A stretch of DNA of 64,000 bases from Fagopyrum homotropicum (lineage: Eukaryota > Streptophyta > Magnoliopsida > Caryophyllales > Polygonaceae). Made by a program: the position numbers and the translations under genes. The stretch covers positions 166,803,481 to 166,867,480 of the forward strand of contig BSWB01000001.1 in NCBI GenBank assembly GCA_033239125.1, written 5' to 3'. Numbering within the stretch: the first letter of the stretch is position 1; each line of letters starts with the position of its first letter. Positions 1-12,776 of this stretch are shown here, one piece after another. The notes under the pieces were generated by a model, which worked only from the letters and a program-made list of their open reading frames with translations, had not been told where the DNA came from and made no database searches.

Positions 1-1019
1 GACTTACGAGAAGAAGTGACGAGCCCATGACCAAACTTGTCAGAACTTCATATGATATCTCGCCTAGACGAGATATCGCGAGAAATCTACATTTAAACGA
101 GTAATTATATATGTCGTGAAATTCAACTTGACATTCAAATAATTGGTGTCAACTTTTGTAATTTTCGCGTATTTCAGGGGTAGATAGCATGTCCAAGCAC
201 GTCCGAAAAAGTTGTCGTTTTTCAAATAAAAATCTTTTTTTAAAATAAGGGCAAATAAATCAGATTTCGGTGTAATAAACTAATAATCCTATGCTCTTCC
301 CACGGTAACTTCACATTTCGGGCCCGTTTGGTTCCAACTTCGAAAACGAAAACGGAATGAAAACGAATTTAGTTCTTACGTATATTTTTATTCATGAATT
401 TTTATGAAATCATTCCTTGTGGTTTAATGCAAAATACACTTATTTCCCTAAATTTTGTTATCATATAGGGTATCAAAAGTAATCAAACTCTACTCCAATT
501 ACTTCAAACCATAAAGATTGAGAATACGAGTATACGTATGGACTAAAATCGTTTATGATTATGGAGTTAAAACCAAATGGTAAGTGATCATTTGACAAAG
601 TTACAAATCATATAATATTATTTGACACAAAAACTGTAATCGAGGAAGCCGATCAAAGCTGAAATAGGATATTAGAGGACACTATTAATCAAAATAACAT
701 TGACGAAACGTCTTTTATTGTCGTCAAAACCATAATTATATTAAAAATTATTTTTTTTGTATATATATAAAAATTATCTATAAATTATGGGAAAATTTTA
801 ATATTTTAAATTAAAAGTGGCATGATTAATGATGAAAATTATATTATAAATTATAAATACCAAGACGATACATGAAGATATAAATAAATGGCATATAATA
901 ATTTAAAATAAATAAATATTTTTTAGATCCAAAGTCCAAGCAAACATTTATTTTTTATTTTATTTTTAAAACTTCACCGGTAAAGTATACCATCCAAGAT
1001 GATTCAGTATCCCGAATCG
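1..1019. other. AT-rich upstream intergenic DNA
   Basis: No coding region is recognisable. The stretch is AT-rich, with runs of A/T around 730-960. It holds one perfect inverted repeat (54-77, listed separately) and, near 320, a GGGCCCGTTTGG string of the kind often seen at plant DNA-transposon ends, for which no inverted partner was found. It is best read as the distal upstream region of the TOPLESS-like gene. Confidence 0.5.
54..77. repeat. Perfect 9-bp inverted repeat, 6-nt loop
   Basis: GATATCTCG (54-62) and CGAGATATC (69-77) are exact reverse complements around the loop CCTAGA. The arm ends (CTCG/CGAG) resemble the dyads found in the LTR elements elsewhere in the window, so it may be a retroelement remnant. 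That link is inference. Confidence 0.55.
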
Positions 1020-1890
1020 ACCGTCGGATCCTCTCTTTGACGGGATCTAACGGTTGAAACTTAAACACAACAATCCTCACTTTGAGAGGGCACAGCTGTA
1101 ATTCTCCAGAGAGATTCTTCTCCATTCAAAACCCTAAAAAAGAAGTGTGTGGGGTCCACTTCAAGTAAGTACGACTTCCCCTTATCACACGACTGATAAT
1201 GTGATCTGCTTATCATGAGGCTGTAAGACTACTTATCACTTATCTAATCGTTCTTGTCTTTGCAATTAAAAGAAAAAAATCGCCATTTCTGCAAAGTGTT
1301 TAATGTCTGTATTTCTCTTAATTTAATCTCTCAAAGAGGAGCCGAAGAAGAAAGTTCAAAGAGAGAGAGAAAACCTAACGAGCTGCTGCTTGTTCATCTT
1401 CTCTCTCTTTTGCTTCTCTTTTATGCGTTGATTCCTTACAATCGATCTAATTTGTGAAGGTAAAGCTTCATTTCCATGGCACATGCTACGAATATTTTGC
1501 CTTTGGACTTTCTCCTTTTACTTTCTATCTCTATTTGCTTTTTTATTTTTATTTTCACCTTCTTTGCATCGATCTTCGATTCCCAGGGTTTTAAAGTGAC
1601 TTTCAATTTTTTGTTTTCTTTTTTCTCTTTTGGATCTTGTGAAACCCTAATTTGTTTCAACTACTTCCCTGCTTCGTAGTTGCGCGAGCTGTCAATGCTG
1701 TGTGTTCTAATTAGATGCGTTCTGGGTTCGATTTCCTTAGATTTAGCTGAGATTTTTAACTTCTCTGTTCTAATTACGTTTTTTTAGCTGAGTTGATTTG
1801 TTTATCTGGTTGTGGAATTTGTGGTTTTAATAGATCTGCTTGTTTCCAGGTTAAATCTATACATCTGAATTCGAAGTTGGAGCTGCTAAG
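1020..1890 (+). promoter_or_regulatory. Probable core promoter, 5' UTR and leader intron of the TOPLESS-like gene
   Basis: The stretch upstream of the start codon becomes richer in CT and in purine-pyrimidine runs (1100-1450), as plant leaders often do. A plausible leader intron runs from GT at 1460 (gtaaag) to CAG at 1847-1849, leaving a 41-nt spliced leader segment before the ATG at 1891. TOPLESS-family genes commonly have a 5' UTR intron. The transcription start was not located. Short open frames on both strands at about 1436-1679 lie inside this intron and look like chance. Confidence 0.5.
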
Positions 1891-4800
1891 ATGTCGTCTC
1901 TCAGTAGAGAGCTCGTGTTCCTGATCTTACAGTTTTTAGATGAGGAGAAGTTCAAAGAGACTGTTCACAAGTAGGTTCATCTGATGTCTTGAATGATTTT
2001 GTAACATGTGTGCATTTTTCTCAAATTCGCCCATTTTTATGTAACTTGGCGTGTGGATAGGCTTGAACAGGAGTCTGGATTCTTCTTTAACATGAAGTAT
2101 TTCGAGGAGGAAGTACATAATGGGAACTGGGATGAAGTGGAAAAGTACCTCTCTGGATTTACAAAGGTGGATGATAATCGGTACTCCATGAAGATTTTCT
2201 TCGAAATAAGAAAGCAGAAGTATCTAGAGGCGCTGGATAAGTGAGCTACTTGTGCATGCAAACTAATTTAGTATAATAGGTGCAGGGGATCTTATGTTGT
2301 TTTCGTTTCTGCTTTTTTTGCACTTGCAGACATGATAGGGCTAAGGCCGTGGAGATACTTGTAAAAGATCTAAAAGTTTTTTGCTCGTTTAATGAAGAGC
2401 TGTTCAAGGAAATTACTCAACTTTTGACGTTGGACAACTTCAGGTATGTAATTAACTTCAAAAGTTGATTTGAAATGTGGAATATGTTGAGTTTCTTCAC
2501 GTCTGTAGAAGTTGGAGCTTACTTTGTGCAGGGAAAATGAGCAACTCTCCAAGTATGGAGACACAAAGTCTGCTAGAGCAATAATGTTGGTTGAGCTCAA
2601 GAAGCTCATAGAAGCAAATCCTTTGTTTCGGGACAAATTGCAGCTGCCAAACCTTAAGAATTCTAGACTACGGACCCTTATAAACCAGAGGTAAGCGGTG
2701 GAGCCTTGGAGGTGACTTTAAATTACATTATCTAATGAAGTAGAAAGAAAATTCAGTTTGTATTAGTTCATTTAGTTGGGTATTTGGTTTTGAAAATAAT
2801 ACTGTTATATCTTAGCAAGTTCTTGTACAAGAGGTTATTGTTTTGGTGTTGGATTCATGCATACATTGACGGCATTTGATTTTTAAGCTGATATATTCTA
2901 CTAGTTTTCAGAATCATGATGTCCCTAGAATTTCAGTACAGGCCCTAGAAATAATTGATTGCATTCACTCCATGACTGCAGGAGCCCTGAAACATAATGC
3001 TAATTTTGCTTTTCTGTATCATAATCCGTTTATGGATATAAACATGCTCCGTTTCTTGTAACTTTAGTTCATTGTTCTTCTACTTGGATTGATCACTAAC
3101 ACTCTTTTTAAATTTTCAGCTTGAATTGGCAGCATCAACTTTGTAAAAACCCAAGGCCAAATCCAGATATAAAGACACTTTTTGTGGATCACACATGTGG
3201 ACAACCAAATGGTGCCCGCGCTCCATCACCTGCAAGCACTCCATTATTGGGTTCCTTGCCAAAAGCTGGAGGCTTTCCACCTTTAGGGGTGCATGGGGTA
3301 AGTTGTTTCACAGTTTGATGCTATTATGTTGCCTCTTTGTTGGTATTAATATTTTGTTTAAATCTTTACAGCCTTTTCAACCTACACCACAGCCTGTTCC
3401 TACTCAACTTGCTGGTTGGATGACTAGTCCCCCAACGGTTGCACACCCTGCAGTTTCTGGTGGACCTATGGGGCTGGGGGGCCCCTCAATCTCAGGTAGT
3501 GATTTGTTTGATGTGGTTTTTCATAGTACACGGTCTATATATATGTATATAGTATATATTCCCATTAATTTTTATTGATGAGGACTATACTGCCTGTAGC
3601 TGCACTGAAGCATCCCAGAACTCCGCCAACAAATCCTTCTGTTGAATATCCATCTGGTGATCCTGATCATGTTGCCAAAAGACCGAGACCCATGGGAATT
3701 TCAGATGAGGTATCCCGGTTCTTCAAGAAGCTGTTTATCATTGCATATATCCCTTGAGCTGTCAAAGTTCAAGTTAGTGTAATTTTTTAATCATGTATGG
3801 TTCTGTTGTGCAGGTGAATCTACCAGTAAACGTGCTACCATTTCCAGGTCATGCTCATGGCCATGGACCTCATGGTCATAGTCATAATCATGGCCAAGTA
3901 TTCAGCGCACCTGATGATTTGCCGAAGACCGTTGCAAGGTCTTTGAGTCAGGGGTCTTCTCCTATGAGCATGGATTTTCATCCTATTCAACAAACATTAC
4001 TTCTCGGTTGGTTTAAGTTCTAGGATTTCAGCTTCCTGATCCTATTGATTATGTCTTTTCCTTCTTTTTCAGGCACTTGCTTGCTCATTCTTGGCATCTG
4101 TCTATTTAAAGATTAAAGTATTGATATTTTATTATTGTCTATAATGATTTAGTTGGGACCAATGTTGGAGACATAACACTGTGGGAAGTTGGGTCTCGTG
4201 AGAAGCTGGTCTCCAGAAATTTTAAAGTTTGGGATCTTGGCAATTGTTCAATGCCTCTGCAGGTATGCTCCTGTTCTTTGGTGACAACTAATTTAATAAA
4301 ATAGTTGCTCTTAGATTATTATAACTCCCGTTTGTTTATAACCTTGAGGATTGCTTTGTCCTATTGGTTTTCAGGCAGCCTTAGTCAAAGATCCAGGTGT
4401 ATCGGTTAACCGTGTAATATGGAGTCCTGATGGATCCTTATTTGGTGAGTTTTAAGGCATGTTTCATTTTTTATGAATATCAGGTATTAGCTTTTGTTAT
4501 TCAGATGGAATTTGGATTATAACTATGGCAATCTTTTCATTATGTGCAAATCAGGGGTTGCATACTCGAGGCATATTGTGCAGATTTATTCATATCATGG
4601 TAATAATGATGTGCGGCAGCATTTGGAGGTATATAAGCACTAAGAGCTAAGTTGCAAATGAAGTCACTTACTGCACTGATGCTCCTATACTCGATTTTTC
4701 ATTATCTCTCCAATATAATTGCCACATAATTCTTTCTGTTTCCCATGTAGATTGATGCTCATGTTGGAGGAGTGAATGATATCGCCTTCTCTACCCCAAA

Positions 4801-7800
4801 CAATAAGCAACTTTGTGCTATAACCTGTGGTGACGACAAGACCATTAAGGTTGTCGTTGCGCCTTTTATTTCTCTGTTTATATGGGACAACTCTCAACAT
4901 GATCTTACATTTTCCCTTCTTTTGGTGCTTGTAGGTGTGGGATGCTGCTACTGGTTCTAAGCAGTATACCTTTGAAGGCCACGAAGCAGCAGTTTATTCT
5001 GTATGTCCTCATCATAAGGAAAACATTCAGGTAGCTTTTGCCCCCTTTCTATGGCTTGTATCTATGTACACACTTTTACTAAATTTTTTCTTCTCGTCTG
5101 ACCATGAACCTAATGTTTTTTTTCCTCTTCGTGTTTTCTGCACTAGTTTATATTTTCAACTGCCCTTGATGGGAAAATAAAAGCATGGTTGTATGATAAT
5201 GCTGGCTCACGAGTAGACTATGAAGCTCCTGGTAGATGGTGCACAACGATGGCTTACAGTGCTGATGGAACAAGGTTGAGTTTCATCACTCTTTTGATTC
5301 TTTATTGCACCACTATATAACTTAACCCCTTTGCTGGCTTATTTGATGATCTTATATGGTTAATGATGCAATGCCAGGCTCTTTTCATGTGGTACTAGTA
5401 AGGAGGGAGAATCATTTATTGTTGAATGGAATGAGAGCGAAGGTTCTCTGAAAAGAACTTATGGAGGATTTAGGAAACGCTCTTTGGGTGTTGTCCAGTT
5501 TGATACCACTAAAAATCGGTTTTTGGCTGCCGGTGATGACTTCTCAATTAAGTTCTGGGATATGGACAATGTTCAACTACTGACGTCTGTTGATGCAGAT
5601 GGAGGCCTCCCGGTAAGCACATCATGATACCTAGTTAAAAAATAACTGATACAAAACACGGTGGTAAAAGTTCAAGTTATTGTTTATGCATGTTACCTTT
5701 GTATTATAACATTTGCTTTTCACTATGTTAGTACGGAAGCTTTTCTTAATCTTTTTATCTTTCTCTTTTTCTTCCTTCCACCATGGCCCTGCTTGCTCAA
5801 AGAAGGAAATAAATGTAAGTCTTGTGTTTCTCATGGTTACTTTCTAACTCTTTTTCCAGGCTAGTCCACGAATCCGCTTTAACAAAGATGGCGGCCTCTT
5901 GGCAGTTTCTGCTAATGAGAATGGAATTAAAATTTTGGCCAATGCAGAGGGTCTGCGCTTGTTACGCACAGTCGAGAATCTTTCTTATGATTCTTCAAGA
6001 GTATCTGAATCATTGACAAAGGTAATTTCTTTGATTATGCCTTCTGCTTCCGTTCATTGAAAATAGTGCTAAGAAATAAAAAAAATGCTAATTATTTCTT
6101 ATCCTATTATAGCCAACTGTCAATCCCATTTCGGCAGCCGCCGCCGCTGCCAATGCTAGTAGCAGTGGTCTTCCAGATCGAGGCACGCCAGTGCTTTCCA
6201 TGCAAGGAATGGTACGTTTATGCTGTTAACTCCAGCTTATCCCATGATTGGTCTATTACTGTATTTCTGTTAGAAATTAGAAAATTTTGTTTCGTTTGTA
6301 TTAAGACATAGTTTACTTTCTCAGAACGGAGATGTCCGGACTGCAGCAGATGTCAAGCCTAGAATAACCGAAGAAAGCAATGACAAATCGAAGATATGGA
6401 AACTTACTGAAATAAATGAACCGTCTCAGTGCCGATCTTTAAGGCTTCCAGAGAACATGAGAGTTACCAAGGTGTGTGGATGACAAGAAAATTGTAGTGT
6501 TATTCTATCTTATGTTTGAGAAAGGTTAATGAGATTTGTTTATCTTTTAGATAAGGTACAAAACATTCTGTTGGAATGAGAAAAATTGTCTGCATGATGA
6601 GTCCAGGGTCAGAAATTGATTCTGTAGGTGCCTTGGCTAGATTGAATGGTCCTACTTACTCTTGCTGCAAGCAAATCTTGCCGGTAAAAAATTAGGGGTC
6701 ATGACAAAATTTTGCAATTTGGAGATAGTTGTGATTATTAAATTAAGGTGTAAAGGTTAAGTAATTCAACTGAACTCCGTGCAGAGCTCTGGCATACCAG
6801 GGTTTCCTCGAGATCCATTATAAGCAGTGATTCACTTTAGATTATGCAAGATGATAAGAATATTGGTCTTTGTTATAATTATTCTAGAGCATAATCGTGA
6901 ACATGGATGGGGTAAGATAAAAAAAACATATTCATTAGCTATGCAGAAAGGTCTTTGTTATAATTATTCAGAGGAACATTTGAGGGAACACAGGGCAAGT
7001 TGAAAGTCTTTATTAGCTATGCAGAACGATTTTTGTTTTATTTTTTTCCAACATTCATGCAGATATCAAGGTTGATATACACAAACTCTGGAAGTGCCAT
7101 CTTGGCTCTGGCGTCAAATGCTATTCATCTCCTTTGGAAATGGCAACGTACTGACCGTAATTCGACTGGCAAGGTACCTGTATCAAATTTTATCTGAGTA
7201 TACTAAGCCCCGTTCCTGTTATGCCTCTCATAATTGCTCACGCTGTGCACCACTTTTTTTAGGCTACAGCCAGTATGTCGCCTCAACTATGGCAGCCTGC
7301 TAGTGGTAATCTTATGACCAATGATGTGGCTGATACAAATCCTGAAGACGTTGTCCCGTGTTTTGCTTTATCCAAGAATGACTCCTATGTAATGTCAGCA
7401 TCTGGAGGAAAGATTTCCTTATTTAACATGATGACATTCAAGGTAATGCAGAAACTGCTGTAATTTTACTTGGTTGTAAAGTTTTGTTTTTGTCTCTCAA
7501 TACAAATGCGTTTTTTTCTGGATTGATTGTAGACAATGACGACGTTCATGCCTCCACCACCAGCCGCAACTTTTCTAGCCTTCCACCCCCAAGATAACAA
7601 TATAATTGCTATTGGTATGGATGATAACACTATCCAGATCTATAATGTCCGCGTGGATGAGGTATGTCATATATTCACGAGTAGCTTTTTCCCTTTTTAA
7701 TGAGAAGGAATAGGTAATATCATCTTTTGCTTATTCATTGAAGGTTAAAAGCAAGCTAAAGGGCCACACCAAAAGAATTACTGGCCTTGCTTTCTCCCAT

Positions 7801-9291
7801 TTACTGAATGTTCTGGTTTCTTCTGGCGCTGATGCTCAGGTTTGTAAATCAATCATTTTAGAAGATTGACAATCTCCCTAAGTTTTCTGAAATTGTCTTC
7901 TAATACACATTTGGTGTTCAACCGCTTATTAGCTTTTATCTTTATGTTTATCTTGCGAGTTGTGACAACAAGCTTTTTAATCTTTACTTTTCAGCTCAAT
8001 TTTCTTCTCAAATTCTTACCAGCAGTTCTTATTCATTTAAAAATTTTGATACCATAGTATTATCATTTTTTTCCCTCCAGATTTGTGTTTGGAGCTCTGA
8101 TGGATGGGAAAAGCAGAAGTCCAGATTCCTACAACTTCCACCAGGAAGGGCACCTTCTTTGCAGTCAGATACTCGCGTTCAATTCCATCAGGATCAGATA
8201 CAATTCTTAGTTGTGCATGAGACTCAGCTTGCAATTTTTGAAGCTAAACAGGTTGAATGTGTTAAACAGGTATGTTTCTTCATGCTTGGTTAGTTGGTTA
8301 TATTATTTTTAGCATTAAAAACCTTAAAAAACTGCTCTTTACTTCTCAGTGGGCGGTCCGTGAAGGTTCCGCACCCATCTCTCATGCAACATTCTCATGT
8401 GATAGTCAACTGGTGTATGCTTGTTTCTTGGATGCTACTGTTTGTGTGTTCAATGCGTCAAACCTTAGATTACGGTGCCGCGTTAGTCCTTCAGCCTATC
8501 TTCCAGCTAATGTCAGGTACTCGTTTGACCTATGTATTAGGTCACTAATCACAAAACTACTCTCAAAATTTTAAATTGCACAAACCACCTGTAAATTTTG
8601 TTTTTATTTATTATTTTTTTAATCTCAATTAACCCCATATTAAATAAAAATTGCCTAATGTTTTACAAATCAAGTGACGATTTAGTACTTGCACAATTTT
8701 TTCAGCATAAAAATGGGCCGTGTTTCGTCAAAAGAAAACATAATTTTACTGACGCTTTTGTGAGCTACAAACACTCGGCCCATTTATTATCGGTGTGGTT
8801 TAGCAAAATGTGGAGGATAAAATGTTCCCACATCGATAATAAATGGATAACGGGTCTAGTAGTTTTGAAGTGTATACATGGAAAAATCTATATATGTTAG
8901 AAAATCACAAGAAAGTGCTAAGCCATTAGAGATTGTACAACATACCAGAAATTTATAAGGTGTCTGTTGCTCGGTGAACAATGAAAGCCAAACGAATAAA
9001 ATATGCCATAAACAAGCTGGAAGGTGTTTATCAAGAACTTTATGGAAACTCAAATCTTATTTGCTTTTTGTTCGCAGCAGTTCCAATGTTCATCCACTCG
9101 TTATTGCTGCACACCCACAAGAACCAAATCAGTTTGCAGTGGGACTCTCAGATGGAGGAGTTCATGTGTTTGAGCCCCTTGAATCAGAAGGCAAGTGGGG
9201 TGCTCCTCCTCCAAGTGAAAACGGGTCAGCTAGCAGCGTTCCAACAACACCTTCAGTGGGCGGCTCGAGTTCAGATCAGCAACAAAGATGA
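1891..9291 (+). CDS. TPL: TOPLESS/TOPLESS-related transcriptional co-repressor (25 coding exons)
   Basis: Groucho/TLE-type nuclear co-repressor that binds EAR-motif (LxLxL) repressors such as Aux/IAA and JAZ-NINJA complexes and recruits histone deacetylase. Exons: 1891-1970, 2061-2240, 2330-2443, 2532-2690, 3120-3297, 3372-3495, 3600-3709, 3814-4006, 4153-4262, 4375-4444, 4555-4628, 4751-4849, 4935-5030, 5147-5274, 5378-5612, 5860-6021, 6113-6211, 6325-6471, 7063-7173, 7263-7442, 7533-7661, 7744-7839, 8081-8269, 8350-8516, 9078-9291. All introns are GT-AG and the total is 3444 nt (1147 aa), near the roughly 1120-1130 aa of Arabidopsis TPL/TPR1. The N-terminus MSSLSRELVFLILQFLDEEK is the family LisH start; CTLH/CRA follow to about residue 210, then a Pro-rich linker (about 210-340) and two WD40 propellers to the C-terminus. 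The sequence fits the TPL/TPR1 clade best, but TPL, TPR1 and TPR4 cannot be told apart by eye. A His-rich stretch (residues 328-341) looks expanded. No frameshift or missing motif was seen, so the gene is probably functional. Confidence 0.95.
8777..8855. repeat. Imperfect inverted repeat in intron 24 of the TOPLESS-like gene
   Basis: Within the 561-bp intron 8517-9077, CCATTTATTATCGGTGTGG and the downstream CCACATCGATAATAAATGG are near-perfect reverse complements separated by about 28 nt. The right arm contains TTCCCACATCG (8825-8835), close to the plant snRNA upstream sequence element RTCCCACATCG. This is probably a small inverted-repeat insertion (MITE-like) that enlarged the intron. Confidence 0.5.
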
Positions 9292-9850
9292 TCCGGCTTA
9301 TTGTCAGCGCACAAATTATTTTTGTTCAGGTATTTCACCTCTTTTTTGCTGTCAAGAAGAATCAAACATGTAACATGTCCTCTCTTTGGCTTCTTTCTGT
9401 TGGATTCTTCCGATTTTGGTGCTTAATCGCGTACAAATTTGTTTGTGGTTGCAGCTGCAGGCGACAGAAAATGTATCAAAGCTAAAACAGGCACCATATG
9501 TAGATCCTAATGTGTTTTGGTATGACCCTCAAGTATATAGGACTATGAATGCCATACATAATATATGTGCTGTTTTTTTGTTGCCCTTGTCGTATAGAAA
9601 CTATGAATTTCTGAACTTGCCCTTATTTAGTTGGAAAGCGCGAACATGAAGTTCAAATTTCTTGATTCTTTCCAGCCAAGTGTGTGGCATATCGGACTTA
9701 TTCTTAATCCTGTTATGCTTATTAACATCCTTCATTTCCGTCTTGGTGTCATTGTTCCTTAACTCTTATGTTGATATCAACTCGTTTCCTTCGTTCTCCG
9801 ACACAATTTCGTTCCATTCATTCTACTACATTCCCCCAATAGGCAAGTTT
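9292..9850 (+). other. 3' UTR and 3' flank of the TOPLESS-like gene, with a probable UTR intron
   Basis: After the TGA at 9289-9291 there is a plausible 3' UTR intron: donor after CAG at 9329 (gtattt), acceptor at 9454 (ttgcag), 125 bp. T-rich sequence follows. The polyadenylation site was not pinned down. No other coding sequence is supported here. Confidence 0.45.
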
Positions 9851-11890
9851 TGAACTGATTAATCATTTTGCCCCAACCTTGTGTTTGAACAAATAAGCCG
9901 TTAGGTTCTCGAATATGCCATCACTTGAGTATGGTGACAAATGGCTTATAAGCCACGCCGGAGTTTCAAGAATGTACGTTGCAGGAGCGTATGTCCATGC
10001 ATGGGTTGGTGTCCGTGGCTCATTGGCTATGGCGGTGGATGGGATTGGTCTAGTTTATGCCTCGTTTGGAAGCTTTGGGAACCATTCCCAATAACGGAAT
10101 GATTCTGCATGAATAAAAAACTATGTTTGGCTAGAGGTCTTTTAACACCTGACAATAATGTCATCATTTTCTTACCCTTCTCAGATTTCATTCCGTTTCC
10201 ATTTCACCACTCCAACCAACGAGCACTTAATTATGATGTTGCGGTGGTTTCTTTGATGCTTAAGTTGCAATCTCGGGTTCATCCTCTTCCTGCTCTTGGC
10301 TTTCTTCTTGTGGAGATTCAAATGGGTGTTCATTGTTTACTATGATTGGGTTTTTAAACAACCATAAATGCGTAAGTAGATAACACATTAAAGAGAGACA
10401 AGTACCAACAAAGAAGCACAATAAGACGCATTACTTCAAATAGAGTCATCTAGGTTAGGTCATATTCATATTCTTGTATGAAGATTTGTTTTTTAATTAA
10501 TGTAATTTATAGTTTTCCTTACAAAATTTGATTATAACAAAAGATCAAGAATAACTGAGAAAGTCCATATTAAGCCAGTTGAAGTGACGTTGAGAATCAA
10601 GCAGTAATCTTGTTAGTGGCAAACATAAAGTAAAATGCAGAATTTCCATGAAGTCATTTATAAGGCTTGTTTGATAAAGTCATCTCTATCAAGATATTCT
10701 GGATTTTTTTTGCTTATATAAGCAACAATTTAATAATTGAGATGTCAGATTTGGGGAGAAAATCAACGTGATGAATAGAGAGGAGTTTCTTCGAAAAACT
10801 AAATCTGACATAAATTTTGGATTCTAACAATAAAGTAAAAAAAATCAGTAAAGAAACCTGGATTTCTGAATATGATAACTTGTATATTGCCCACACATTG
10901 TGTTTTTTTTTTTAAAAAATTCAATTTTATAATAAGTATTATAATATGTTAAATATAAGTTTTAAAGTATTATAAATAAAAATATTTAAGTTTGTAATCT
11001 AAGCAGTTCAATTGTTTTATTTATAAGTAGTAAATTTAATTACAAATGTTAATTGAAGATTATTTTAAATAACTACTTACACAATTTAGATTTAATTTAG
11101 ATTTTAAGATAAGATCAGTTGTTTACGCTATGATCCGAGTAGTACAGGGCACGCGGAATTCTGCGTGAATCAACAAGAACCACCTTGTAAGGCTAAACAC
11201 TTTTGGTTGATCTTCAAATTAACTTTTCTAAGATTGATTATTTTTATTCCGAATCGGTTCGGGTTCAGGTTCCGAGTTCGGGTTTGTCCGGTCTTATCCC
11301 GGACCAGTGATTAGTGAACACCTCCACACATCGCCGGTCACCTCTCCGTTATCCGGGCCCACTGTTATTAGGTAAGATTTTGAAAATCCGATCATAATCC
11401 AAAGATAAAGGAGATTAAGATTAGAATGTCTCCCAACCAAAAGATTTGCATTTTTAAAATATATATGTCTCAATAAACTACTTTGACATCTCATTTTCTC
11501 TTTAAATTTGATGTAAAATACAAAATGACACATGTTGAAACCTTCTTTTGTAGATACAGCAGATCAAGATTATTTTTGTCTTTATAGTTTTAAATTTTAC
11601 GAATCAATGAGGTTCTGCACTGTCTACTCCTCATGTCCTACCAAAGATTTGGGGATTTTTATCGCAAATTCTTAAATGTCCGAAGCTAAAAAGGATTCTA
11701 TTCCGTATGTCGGATATTCTATGTAATTAAAAAAACACCCCCATATTTTTTAGAATTTGCACACATGCGCCTAAACTCTTAATCTCTTGTATAAATGTAT
11801 TTCTTGTATAAATGTATTACTTGAAAGGCTCTTCCTCTTCCTTTTTTCTTTAGTGGTTTAGGATTAGTCCGATTCTCCTTCTAGAGGTAG
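9851..11890. other. Intergenic DNA, no gene recognised
   Basis: A short stretch of more balanced composition (about 9900-10,350) is followed by AT-rich DNA with T- and A-runs. The longest open frames are under 80 codons and resemble nothing recognisable. Transposon fragments too decayed to identify are possible. Confidence 0.4.
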
Positions 11891-11894
11891 GGGT

Positions 11895-12315
11895 GATTGT
11901 AGCTCCAAAATCGAACCAAACCGCAATAAATTGAACCGAAACTAAAATCGATTTTACTGAAACCTTGAACCGAAAACTGAACCTATAAAAGTAGGTTCGG
12001 TTTTGGTTTGAACCTAAAACTGAAAATATGAAATATTAGAACCCAAAACCGAACTTATTAGGGTCAGTTTCGGTTCGGTTTAGGTTTTGAACCTAAACGG
12101 ACCTAAAAAGTAATTGTTAATATGATTATATGAACCGACCTTTTTTTTAATAATAATTTGTTTTTTTTTTCAGTTTACCCGTCGGTTTTGCGGTTTTTAA
12201 CCGAAACCTACATTTTAAAAAATGCAAACCTTTGACCGAACCTAAATTGTCAGTTTTTGGTTCGGTTTTGACCAAAACTATTCAGTCCTTTTCGGTTTGG
12301 ATCGATAAACCGAAT
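11895..12315. repeat. Degenerate CGGTTT/AAACCG-rich repeat
   Basis: Many imperfect copies of aaccgaa, ttcggttt and related heptamers occur on both strands across about 400 bp. A shorter related block lies at about 35,945-36,125, also upstream of a copy of the small membrane-protein family, and both contain a similar agctccaaaatcgaa-type start. The block probably belonged to the duplicated segment. Confidence 0.6.
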
Positions 12316-12776
12316 CTAACTTGCTCAACCATAACTAGAGGTGGCTAATCCTACGGCATGGGAATACAATGGGTAACAAAGGTCATGATCAAGTAGATGG
12401 ACGAGTGATCGCGTTTTGTCAAACAATCAACAACATAATTAAATTCTTGTAAATATGCATATCCCGGGCATCTAGGAGTTACTAAAAATTTAACACGGTG
12501 TTGGATATAGTCTTCTCGATCTTCTAGCAATAACTTCAAAAACTTTGGGATCATTGATGTGTATATATATATAATGGGGTGATTTGTGTAATATTGAAAT
12601 AAAGTGTCCTTAAGTAGAAATTTAGGCAAATATAAACTAGTTATATATACATGCTAATTGGGTGAGATCATTCCATGTTAATCAAGTAAGACAAGTTAGC
12701 TTACATCTGCAAATTCCTCTTTTCTCTTTTAATCATAATCATATTTCACCAAATCCTAAACCAAAATTTGCACAAG
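12316..12776 (+). promoter_or_regulatory. Upstream region of the first small membrane-protein gene
   Basis: AT-rich DNA with TATA-like strings (TATAAACT at 12,631-12,638 and TATATATAC near 12,642-12,650) about 125-145 bp upstream of the ATG at 12,777. These are possible core promoter elements only. No other gene was seen. Confidence 0.3.

Noticed and set aside
320..340. GGGCCCGTTTGGTT as the end of a DNA transposon
   Set aside because: No inverted partner or target-site duplication was found nearby.
1254..1679. Short open frames on both strands upstream of the TOPLESS-like ATG
   Set aside because: They fall in the presumed 5' UTR and leader intron, are 67-74 codons long, are low in complexity and resemble nothing known.
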